This document shows, piece after piece, positions 54,444 to 62,279 of a stretch of 64,000 bases of DNA. Below the pieces are notes generated by a model that was given only the letters and a program-made list of their open reading frames with translations, ran no database searches and was not told where the DNA came from. The translations under genes were made by a program, and so were the position numbers. The stretch is from Leptospira venezuelensis (GTDB lineage: Bacteria > Spirochaetota > Leptospiria > Leptospirales > Leptospiraceae). Position 1 is the first letter of the stretch, and each line of letters begins with the position of its first letter. Location: contig NZ_NETS01000011.1 of the NCBI RefSeq assembly GCF_002150035.1, forward strand, positions 434,001 through 498,000. Reading direction: 5' to 3'.

Positions 54444-54980
54444 ATGACTCGAAAGGTATCACTTTTAGACGAGGAAAGAAAAAAGGAAATTTTGGACGCT
54501 GCCTTATATTGTTTTCTTCAATTCGGGTATTCTAAAACTTCTATGGACGATATTGCCAAACAGGCGAATTTGTCCCGTCCCCTTCTATATTTAAAATTCA
54601 AAAGTAAAGAAGATCTGTACGAAGGGATTTTCGATTACACCTTACAAGGCAGTTACGAAGCAGCGGAGAAGGTTTTAAGCCAAAATATTTCTTCCAAACA
54701 AAAACTCATCCGCATCTGTGAATTGGTATTGATCGAACCCTGGGCTAAAATAGAAGGAAAGCCAAAGACATCAGAATTTTATGAAACCTGTTCTAAACTA
54801 TCTCCCAAAAGCACTCAAAAATATGAGCGCCAAATTATCAAATTCGCGGAACAAATATTAGGGGATAAAGAAACTGCAAAAGTGTTTTTCCTGGCCTTAG
54901 AAGGACTTTCTGCGGACCTCCCCAAAACGAAAGTATTACATAAAAGAGTCGAATTACTCTGCGAAAGATTTACACGTTAA
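54444..54980 (+). CDS. TetR-family transcriptional regulator
   Basis: The protein has 178 residues from ATG 54444; a TTG at 54429 would lie within an operator half-site. The N-terminal TetR domain (about residues 10-60) has ILDAALYCFLQFGYSKTSMD DIAKQANLSRPLLYLKFKSK EDLYEGIF, a near-perfect family pattern. The C-terminal ligand-binding domain is helical. It is divergent from the MBL-fold/epimerase pair, with two matching inverted repeats between, so it most likely represses that operon and itself. The effector is unknown. Confidence 0.92.
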   Translation: MTRKVSLLDEERKKEILDAALYCFLQFGYSKTSMDDIAKQANLSRPLLYLKFKSKEDLYEGIFDYTLQGSYEAAEKVLSQNISSKQKLIRICELVLIEPWAKIEGKPKTSEFYETCSKLSPKSTQKYERQIIKFAEQILGDKETAKVFFLALEGLSADLPKTKVLHKRVELLCERFTR

Positions 54981-55114
54981 GAGATATTTTGAGTTTTCAA
55001 TAATTTTCCGACCTTTCTGGGTCGAAAATTACAATCATGCTACGTCTTAGGATTTAGCTCTTGCCAATAAATCGGGGTATTATACCCTGCAGCAGACTTT
55101 TTACAAGAATCGTA

Positions 55115-57607
55115 ATGACCAAACTGAATTTTCGCATTCCATCTATTTTACACAGATTTGTCTCACAAAAACTTCTTATATTCTGCCTAGTTTTTTCTAT
55201 TGGCAATTGCGAAAGAGCCTCTTGGATCGCAGAAGATTCTATTCTTTCTTTGGATGGAGAATGGGAATTCATCTCTGATAATAATACAAATCCAGATTTT
55301 AAAAAAGGAACTAAGATCACTGTTCCATTTGATTTCAGGTCAGACAACGTTTATAAGGTTAGTAAAGTTTACCAAAACTTTGATGGATGTATTTCTATAC
55401 GTCATGCGCTACCTGAGAAGGTCCGTGCTTGGATGAACGGGCAAACCTCAGTTGCTATCGACTCAGGCCATAGTTCAGACTTTGCAGAATTTTATTTAAA
55501 CGAAACATCTAAATTGGGTCTGATTGGAAAAACAGGAAGAAGAGATCCATATCTCTCGGGGCAAGATGGTAGGATCGTTTCCGTACTCCCTGCTGCTGCA
55601 TTTCGTCCAGGCGGAGAAAATTATATCTATGCAAAGATATGCACAATTCCAGGAAAACCATTCCATTGGAGTGGCCCTAAAGTTTCCTTAGGGCTTTCCG
55701 AATCTATTTTTAAAAAATTTGGATTAGAGTTGAGTGTAGCATTCTTACTTGCTGCAATTTACATCAGCGTCGGACTTTATCATCTTCTTTTAGCCATCCG
55801 GAGACCAAGCGATATATTTAATCTGTATTTCGGATTATACGCAATCTTCTTCTCCATATTCCATCTTACAAATAATTCTACTGCAGAGATTCTTTTTGGA
55901 TCTCATAGACAATTACAATCCAAAGTAGACCAATTCTCTTTGATGATGTTTATAGGAAGCCTTCTGTTATTCATCGCAAGGTTCTTTCAAGGGAAACATC
56001 CTAAATTTGCAGTGTATTCTGCTGCTCTTTATGGAATCGTTGGAATCTTAGATATATTCGTAAATCAGTATATTCGAGATTTATTACTTACAATTGTAGC
56101 TGGACTCACAGTAATCTTGGTTGTCCCCTATATTTCTTTCATCACAGGAAGATCTGCCTGGAAAGGTAATTCTGACGCACGACTACTTTTAGGTGGAGTG
56201 GCACTCATCGTACTCGGCGGTATCCACGACTACGCGGTAACAAATAGATTTATCAATTCAGCTTTAATTATGCCTTTTACGTTCCTAGCATTTATTCTAG
56301 GAATCGCATTCATATTGGCAAACCGTTTCGTTCGCGTCCATAATGAGGTAGAAGAGCTAAATGCAAGTCTTGAAGAGAAGGTACGCCAAAGGACCAATGA
56401 CCTTCAAAAAAGCCTCAGCGAGATCAAGGAACTCAAGCACCAACAAGATGGAGATTACTTTTTAACTTCTCAGTTGATGCAGCCACTCGCAGGAAACTAC
56501 GGACATAGCGATATAGTTAGAGCAGAAATACTATGCCGACAAAAGAAAAGATTCCAATTCAGAAATTGGCAGGGCGAATTGGGCGGGGACTTATGCGCAG
56601 TATATTCCCTAAAATTAAAAGGTAGATCCGTATTAGTTTTCTTTAATGGAGATGCAATGGGAAAATCCATGCAAGGAGCCGGCGGAGCTCTCATCATGGG
56701 AACCATTTTCAAAACCATAGTTACAAGAACACAAAACACCTTAGAGATGCAGGATCTATTTCCAGAACACTGGCTCAGAAGATGTTACCATGAATTAAAA
56801 AGTGTTTTCGTTTCCTTTGATGGAAGAATGTTAATCTCCATGGTAGTAGGGATCGTAGATGAAGAATCGGGTTTAATGTATTTCGTAAACGCGGAACATC
56901 CTCAAGTGGTAATGTACAGAGATGGAAGAGCAGACTTCTTATCCGAAAATGGAATGTTAAGAAAAGTAGGAGTAGAAGATCCGGAAGAAGTTTTCGTAGT
57001 ACAAACACTACAGCTTAAACAGAATGACGTCATACTGATCGGCTCCGATGGGAGAGATGATGTACAACTTGGGATCAACGAAGACGGAAATCACATCATC
57101 AATGAAGATGAAAGAGCATTTTTAAGAGATGTAGAGGAAGCAAAGGGAGAGCTACTACAAATTGAATCCCTGATCCAATCTAGAGGAGATATCATAGACG
57201 ATTTGAGCCTTGTAAGAATCTCTTATAAGGAAGAGATGACTTCAGTCGCAGATATTTTAGATGATCCTTTTCAAAATCAGCAGGCACCAGATGCAATTTC
57301 TGAAAAATCAAATCGCAGAAGAGCACTCAGAAACGCGATAGAAGAGAAGGATTATATTTACGTTGGTTCCGAAGGACAAAAGTATCTGGAAAAATATCCA
57401 GATGATAGCGCTGTTTATCTTTGGGTTTCTTACGCACTTGCAAGACTTGGTAATTACGAGAAGGCAATCGATTTTGGAGAAGTTCTCCTAATGAGAGATC
57501 CGACTCATTCCAAAAATTTAGAACATTTAAGTAAATTACATTACAAAAATGGAAACAAAATAAGAGCAGAAGCATTACTAGCAGCATCTAAGTCTAAATT
57601 AGATTAA
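55115..57607 (+). CDS. 7TMR-DISM / SpoIIE-type phosphatase / TPR membrane protein
   Basis: I choose ATG 55115, giving 830 residues, because a signal peptide with a lipobox-like FSIGNC follows; the longer frame from 55061 adds 18 unconvincing residues. The periplasmic part is a beta-sandwich like 7TMR-DISM extracellular domains (about 35-200), then comes a seven-helix membrane region (215-415, with ISVGLYHLLLAIRRPS DIFN). A coiled coil (about 420-455) leads to a SpoIIE/RsbU PP2C-type phosphatase domain. It carries ELGGDLCAV, NGDAMGKSMQGAGGAL, FVNAEHPQVVMYR and LIGSDGRDD (about 475-710). TPR-like helices close it (about 740-828). It probably dephosphorylates an anti-sigma antagonist or other partner in answer to a periplasmic ligand. 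Confidence 0.88.
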   Translation: MTKLNFRIPSILHRFVSQKLLIFCLVFSIGNCERASWIAEDSILSLDGEWEFISDNNTNPDFKKGTKITVPFDFRSDNVYKVSKVYQNFDGCISIRHALPEKVRAWMNGQTSVAIDSGHSSDFAEFYLNETSKLGLIGKTGRRDPYLSGQDGRIVSVLPAAAFRPGGENYIYAKICTIPGKPFHWSGPKVSLGLSESIFKKFGLELSVAFLLAAIYISVGLYHLLLAIRRPSDIFNLYFGLYAIFFSIFHLTNNSTAEILFGSHRQLQSKVDQFSLMMFIGSLLLFIARFFQGKHPKFAVYSAALYGIVGILDIFVNQYIRDLLLTIVAGLTVILVVPYISFITGRSAWKGNSDARLLLGGVALIVLGGIHDYAVTNRFINSALIMPFTFLAFILGIAFILANRFVRVHNEVEELNASLEEKVRQRTNDLQKSLSEIKELKHQQDGDYFLTSQLMQPLAGNYGHSDIVRAEILCRQKKRFQFRNWQGELGGDLCAVYSLKLKGRSVLVFFNGDAMGKSMQGAGGALIMGTIFKTIVTRTQNTLEMQDLFPEHWLRRCYHELKSVFVSFDGRMLISMVVGIVDEESGLMYFVNAEHPQVVMYRDGRADFLSENGMLRKVGVEDPEEVFVVQTLQLKQNDVILIGSDGRDDVQLGINEDGNHIINEDERAFLRDVEEAKGELLQIESLIQSRGDIIDDLSLVRISYKEEMTSVADILDDPFQNQQAPDAISEKSNRRRALRNAIEEKDYIYVGSEGQKYLEKYPDDSAVYLWVSYALARLGNYEKAIDFGEVLLMRDPTHSKNLEHLSKLHYKNGNKIRAEALLAASKSKLD

Positions 57608-57612
57608 AACTT

Positions 57613-60600
57613 TTAAGCCTCTTTTAACATATTCTTCAGGATCGTGGTTACTTCCAAACGGCAGCTACCACATCCTGTTCCTGCTCCAGTTCTTCTTCCA
57701 ATTGCCTCGAGGGTCCTTTCTCCGCCTTGGATGGCCTCTCTAATATTCCCCTCTCCAACTCCATTGCAAGAACAGACAACTTTTCCTTGGAGAGGTTTCA
57801 TGATCTCTCCATCATTCAGTAAATGTTTTCTCCGATCCCCCAACTCAATCCCGGAAGAAACCCAGTCCTTCATTCTACTAAAAGAAGATTTGTCTCCGAT
57901 TAAGATGGCGGCTACCAATCTGTCGTTCCGTATAATACATTTTTTATAAAAACGTTTTTTGCGATCTAAGAATATGATCTCTTCAAATTCCCCTCTTTTA
58001 TCCTGAGGAATTTCCATTGGAACATCCGGAAGCCTAATACTTGCCAATTCTAATCCAGGGATTTTTAAAATATGTGCGTGGAGAGAACCGGTGTATTCAT
58101 TAAACGCATAACCGAATAGATGTTGAGCTGCGATCTTTGCCTGATCATCCACTGCAGAAATATTCCCATAAGTTCCGGTCTTATGTTCAGCGATTTCTCC
58201 TATACAATACACATCAGGATCACTGGATCGTAAGAAAGAATCAACTACAACTCCATTATTACAATCTAATCCACCCTTTACTGCGATCTCAAAATTTGGC
58301 TTTGTCCCAATTGCAAAAATGATTCCATCCGGCTCTACAAAATTTCCATTCGTGAGTTGGACTTTAGAGACTCTTTCCGTTCCCTCTATTTTAGAAATTT
58401 CGCATTCGAATATAAGATCTATTCCTCTGGCGAGTATTTCTTCTTTTAAGATATCCGCACCGACTGCATCCAGCTTTTGGGACATCAAACGATCGGATCG
58501 AACAAGAACTGTCACCTGCACGCCTACTCCTTTTAAAGCGGCAGCAAGTTCTAAACCTAAAAGTCCTCCACCAACAATCAATGCATGAGATTTCGGAACA
58601 AAAAATCCTTTGATCCGATCTGCATCCGATTTACTTCTTAAACTGAATACACCCAACATTTCAGGAGGAACCTTTGTGGGCCAAACAGGAGAACTCCCCA
58701 TAGCAAGCACAAGTTTATTATAAGAATATAATGTTCCCTCGGTATCACGGACCTTCTTCCCTTCCGTATAGATCATCTGAACCGATTTATTTGGGAAGAG
58801 ATCCAAATTCCAGGATTTGACTTCCTCCGGATCAGTAGGCATTAGATCGTCAAATTCCTTCTCTCCTCCAATATAATCAGGAAGAAGCACACGATTATAA
58901 AACGGATTTTCCTCCCTACACATAACAGTGATATCGTCTCCGGGAGCGAGATCCCTATACTGTTTTAAGAATGCGTAAGCTGCGGTTCCGCCGCCTACAA
59001 TGAGAATTTTCTCTTTAGGTTTTTTATAAGGAGTAATGCGAACTGCAGAAATTTTAAAACCAGGCTGTTTAGAAAAAGGATCAGAGGCTGAACTCGTAAG
59101 ATTATTAGATCTGAATATATCTGTTCCATTCTTTCTCCCCCAATGCATCGGCAAAAACACAACGCCACGTTTGATTGATTCAGTCAGAAGTGCCTTTGCC
59201 CGAACAGATCCCCTTTTACTCGAAATGGTTACAACCATTCCATCTTTGATATCATATTTATAAGCATCATCCGGATGGATCTCTAAAAAAGGTTCAGGCC
59301 TATGCTCTCGTAATTTTCTCACCTTACCAGTCCGAGTCATAGTATGCCACTGGTCTCTGATCCTACCTGTGGTAAGAACCAAAGGAAAATCCTCATCTGG
59401 CTTTTCTGAATCATCTTCAGATTTGACGGAATGGATCCTCGCCTTCTCATTCTTTCTATAAAATCTTCCGTCTCCGAATAACCTTACATTATCTGAATGT
59501 CCTTTCCGAGGATAAGGCCATCTTACAACTCTATGTTTACGAATTTCTTCATAATCTAAACCTAATATATCAATCTTAGTTCCTTCAGTTAATCTGCAGT
59601 GCTCCAGAAAAATTTCTTCCTCATCAGAGTAATTAAAAGAAGGACCAAATCCCATTCTTTTCGCAAAATCTTGGATGATCCAAGAATCCGCCTTTGCCTC
59701 CCCGGGAGGTTCCAAAATTTTAGAAAGAACCGAAATACTCCGATCAGAGCTTGTCATGGTCCCCTTCTTCTCCGCCCAACCTGCAGCAGGCAAAACAAGG
59801 TCCGCAAAAGGTATCACACTTGAATCTGCAGAAATATCCTGAACGACTACAAACTCAGCGAGACGAAGGCCTGACTCAGCAGCTCTTACATCCGGAAGAC
59901 TTACTGCAGGATTTGTGCAGATGATCCAAACTGCTTTCATTCTTCCAGAAGCAAGTTTTTCAAAAATTTCCGTCGCGCTATAACCTGGGGTCTCTGAGAT
60001 AGAATCCACTCCCCAAAATTTTGCGACTTCCTTTCTATGTTCCGGATTTTCCAGATCTCTATGTGCAGGAAGAAGATTACAAAGCCCGCCTACTTCTCTT
60101 CCACCCATAGCGTTGGATTGTCCCGTTAAGGAGAAAGGACCGGAGCCAGGTTTTCCTATGTGACCGGTAAGAAGAGAAAGATTGATGAGAGCTAAATTTT
60201 TATTTACTCCAACTACACTTTGATTCAGCCCCATAGCCCAGAGACTAATAAAACCATTCGCTTTAGAAATATACTCTGCAGTTTTATAAATGAGTTCTGA
60301 AGAAACACCACAGATCTCCGCCGCTTTAGAAACGGAAATTTCAAAAACCTTTGTCTTTAATTCTTCGAACCCTTCCGTATGATCCTGGATAAACTTAGGG
60401 TCTATCCAGTCCTTCTCTATAAGAATTCTTGCAATTGCATGAAATAAATAAATGTCCGTTCCCGGGGCAATTTGCAAATGAATGTCTGCATGTTCGCAGG
60501 ATTCGGTCCTACGAGGATCGATCACGATCAATTTGATATTTGGATTTTCTCTTTTTCTAGCTTCAATTCTTCTAAATACGATAGGATGACACCAGGCCGG

Positions 60601-61140
60601 ATTTGCTCCTGCGACTAAAAAACAATCCGCAAGATCTAAATCCTCGTAACCGACAGGAACAGCATCTTCTCCAAATGCCATCTTATATCCCATGACTGCC
60701 GAACTCATACAAAGTCTAGAATTCGTATCTATATTATTTGTTCCGAGAAAACCCTTAGTTAACTTATTTATAATATAATATTCTTCTGTTAGAAGTTGCC
60801 CCGAAACATAAAATCCAACCGAGTCAGGACCGAATTCCCGAATATAACTTCTAAATTTTTCTGCAGCTAAGTCGAGCGCCTTGTCCCAACTAGTTCTTTT
60901 TAATGGAGAGAAACGATCCTCCCGCATCATGGGGAACAAAAGCCGATCCGTCCTATCCATGACGGAATAATGCAAATTCATCCCCTTGGAACAAAGTAGT
61001 CCTCTATTTGTAGGATGATCCGGATCCCCGCTCACAGAAATATCGAGTTGCCCAGATTTTTCCACCTTCAGGCCACAACCCACCCCGCAGTACGGACAGG
61101 TGGTCTGATAGGTTTCTAGATTTTGCATATCCATCTTCAT
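57613..61140 (-). CDS. Nitrate-reductase-type molybdoenzyme fused to FAD/NAD(P)H reductase and BFD domain
   Basis: A 1175-residue frame starts at ATG 61140 (or at ATG 61128, residue 5). Residues 10-60 have the [4Fe-4S] motif CPYCGVGCGL with a further Cys in LLCSKGMNLHY. A bis-MGD molybdoenzyme follows to about 700, with SSAVMGYKMAFGEDAVPVGY, SLLTGHIGKPGSGPFSLTGQ and TTGRIRDQWHTMTRTG. This is the assimilatory nitrate reductase (NasA/NarB) layout with HWGRKNGTD near the end. From about 710 to 1095 comes a class-I pyridine-nucleotide oxidoreductase (LIVGGGTAAYAFL, LIVGGGLLGLELAAALKG, IFAIGTKPNFE, VYCIGEIAEH). It ends with a BFD [2Fe-2S] domain (VVCSCNGVGEGNIREAI and GAGTGCGSCR). It would be a complete NAD(P)H-to-nitrate chain in one polypeptide. 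Substrate is inferred from homology; no nitrite reductase is in the window. Confidence 0.88.
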   Translation of the reverse strand: MKMDMQNLETYQTTCPYCGVGCGLKVEKSGQLDISVSGDPDHPTNRGLLCSKGMNLHYSVMDRTDRLLFPMMREDRFSPLKRTSWDKALDLAAEKFRSYIREFGPDSVGFYVSGQLLTEEYYIINKLTKGFLGTNNIDTNSRLCMSSAVMGYKMAFGEDAVPVGYEDLDLADCFLVAGANPAWCHPIVFRRIEARKRENPNIKLIVIDPRRTESCEHADIHLQIAPGTDIYLFHAIARILIEKDWIDPKFIQDHTEGFEELKTKVFEISVSKAAEICGVSSELIYKTAEYISKANGFISLWAMGLNQSVVGVNKNLALINLSLLTGHIGKPGSGPFSLTGQSNAMGGREVGGLCNLLPAHRDLENPEHRKEVAKFWGVDSISETPGYSATEIFEKLASGRMKAVWIICTNPAVSLPDVRAAESGLRLAEFVVVQDISADSSVIPFADLVLPAAGWAEKKGTMTSSDRSISVLSKILEPPGEAKADSWIIQDFAKRMGFGPSFNYSDEEEIFLEHCRLTEGTKIDILGLDYEEIRKHRVVRWPYPRKGHSDNVRLFGDGRFYRKNEKARIHSVKSEDDSEKPDEDFPLVLTTGRIRDQWHTMTRTGKVRKLREHRPEPFLEIHPDDAYKYDIKDGMVVTISSKRGSVRAKALLTESIKRGVVFLPMHWGRKNGTDIFRSNNLTSSASDPFSKQPGFKISAVRITPYKKPKEKILIVGGGTAAYAFLKQYRDLAPGDDITVMCREENPFYNRVLLPDYIGGEKEFDDLMPTDPEEVKSWNLDLFPNKSVQMIYTEGKKVRDTEGTLYSYNKLVLAMGSSPVWPTKVPPEMLGVFSLRSKSDADRIKGFFVPKSHALIVGGGLLGLELAAALKGVGVQVTVLVRSDRLMSQKLDAVGADILKEEILARGIDLIFECEISKIEGTERVSKVQLTNGNFVEPDGIIFAIGTKPNFEIAVKGGLDCNNGVVVDSFLRSSDPDVYCIGEIAEHKTGTYGNISAVDDQAKIAAQHLFGYAFNEYTGSLHAHILKIPGLELASIRLPDVPMEIPQDKRGEFEEIIFLDRKKRFYKKCIIRNDRLVAAILIGDKSSFSRMKDWVSSGIELGDRRKHLLNDGEIMKPLQGKVVCSCNGVGEGNIREAIQGGERTLEAIGRRTGAGTGCGSCRLEVTTILKNMLKEA

Positions 61141-61155
61141 GCAATTATCACGCCA
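61140..61155 (-). promoter_or_regulatory. Possible sigma-54 promoter abutting the nitrate-reductase-type gene
   Basis: On the minus strand TGGCGTGATAATTGCA fits the -24/-12 pattern GG-N10-GC and ends TTGCA; the -24 box differs at two bases from TGGCAC. It abuts the ATG at 61140, so a start 12 bases further on would fall near the ATG at 61128 and give an almost leaderless mRNA. Weak evidence. Confidence 0.3.
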
Positions 61156-61399
61156 TATCCTGGATTATTTGAAAAACGGGTAAAATAGAGCCTTCTGGAT
61201 TCTGCTTTCGCTGGAAATAGGTTCCTTTACCCTCAGTTCTAAGGCAGTTTGTATAGAATCTTTGCAATGTAGTATCTTCGACAAAACTCCTACAGCCAAG
61301 ATTCCTTGGTTCTATCAGGTCAATAAGTGTAGAATATACATTGGAATCAGCATTCAAAGTGATTGGAAACGAATTGCCTTTCTTTTTTAGATCTGGCAT
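61148..61399 (-). CDS. Small hypothetical protein
   Basis: An 83-residue frame lies seven bases upstream of the molybdoenzyme gene, with AGGA before its ATG at 61399. The composition looks natural (MPDLKKKGNSFPITLNADSN, VYSTLIDLIEPRN, two Cys), but no domain is recognised and no signal is seen. It may be a real small gene of the same operon, or the leader region of the molybdoenzyme gene; the possible sigma-54 site overlaps its last codons. Confidence 0.4.
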   Translation of the reverse strand: MPDLKKKGNSFPITLNADSNVYSTLIDLIEPRNLGCRSFVEDTTLQRFYTNCLRTEGKGTYFQRKQNPEGSILPVFQIIQDMA

Positions 61400-61465
61400 T
61401 TATCCTGCATATAAAGAAAAAGTATCCCTTGGATGCTGACGGGTCCCCAGGCTCGAACCCAAAGA

Positions 61466-61987
61466 ATGAAAGAGAAGAACGAGCATGAAATTTTGTTTTT
61501 TTTCTATTCCCAAGCGGATTTTTTAGAAGAAGTCTGGGCGGAATATAAAAGATCTCCTGCAAAACTTTCCTGCTTAAATCTTGTGAATTGGATATTCGCT
61601 GCCTTTCCAATCTATGAAGACATTTCCAAACTTCTCCCTTCAGTGATCTCGAAAACGAAATCAGCTCCCGAGAACGGCAACGATCCGGAATTCTCCTACG
61701 AATTAAAAAAAGTCGATATAAATGTAAAAACCCCAAACGAACTCGTTTCAGTATATAAAAGAGTTTCCGAAAGCAAACAGACTGATAAGAAGAAGTCTCT
61801 CCAAAATAGTAAATATTTCTGGAATCTGCAAAAGGAAATCCAAGAAGCCAGAAAAGGCCCATTACTAGTTTCATTAGAAGAAACCGCTAAAAGTATAATT
61901 CGTTTCAATAACGAACTTGAATTGGAATTGATAGAACATTATGGATTCAATTTCCGCAAGAAACTAAGCATAGACATCATCTCTTAA
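61466..61987 (+). CDS. Hypothetical cytoplasmic protein
   Basis: The protein has 173 residues from ATG 61466; a longer frame from 61433 is possible. It is rich in Lys and Glu and has long helical stretches: ILFFFYSQADFLEEVWAEYK, KRVSESKQTDKKKSLQNSKY and NELELELIEHYGF. No signal peptide is seen. A 175-residue frame on the opposite strand is Arg/Cys-rich and looks like the shadow, so this one is preferred. Function is unknown. Confidence 0.5.
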   Translation: MKEKNEHEILFFFYSQADFLEEVWAEYKRSPAKLSCLNLVNWIFAAFPIYEDISKLLPSVISKTKSAPENGNDPEFSYELKKVDINVKTPNELVSVYKRVSESKQTDKKKSLQNSKYFWNLQKEIQEARKGPLLVSLEETAKSIIRFNNELELELIEHYGFNFRKKLSIDIIS

Positions 61988-62222
61988 TTAGCAAATTTTA
62001 TGCCAAATAGAATATTTTATATTAAATAGTGATTTTTCGCTTCGCTCAAATATCGTTCTACAATTGTCGAAGTTACTACACGAAGAATATTCCCCTTAAA
62101 TGCATAGAAATTATACAATAAGTATCCTTCTCCATCGTACTTAAAAATCCTGACACGAATTTAATTTCAGCAAACCCGTTTAATCTGCCAATTTATTCAA
62201 CAATCCCATATTTTTAAAACAT
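61988..62222. other. AT-rich gene-free stretch
   Basis: No credible coding sequence was seen. The region leads into the sigma-54-type promoter of the porin gene. I saw no convincing NtrC-like (GCACC-N7-GGTGC) enhancer palindrome, only short AT-rich repeats. Confidence 0.35.
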
Positions 62223-62238
62223 TGGCACAGTAATTGCT
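62223..62238 (+). promoter_or_regulatory. Sigma-54 promoter of the porin gene
   Basis: TGGCACAGTAATTGCT matches the sigma-54 consensus TGGCACG-N4-TTGCW with one mismatch and exact GG-N10-GC spacing (GG at 62224-62225, GC at 62236-62237). The expected start is about 12 bases after the GC, near 62249, some 30 bases before the ATG at 62280. Confidence 0.75.
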
Positions 62239-62279
62239 GAGGTTTTAGAAAGATACTTTTACTGTGGGTTGTTTCCTGG

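Noticed and set aside
61347..61874. 175-residue minus-strand frame
   Set aside because: It is Arg/Cys/Phe-rich and antisense to a frame with normal composition at 61466-61987; it looks like a shadow.
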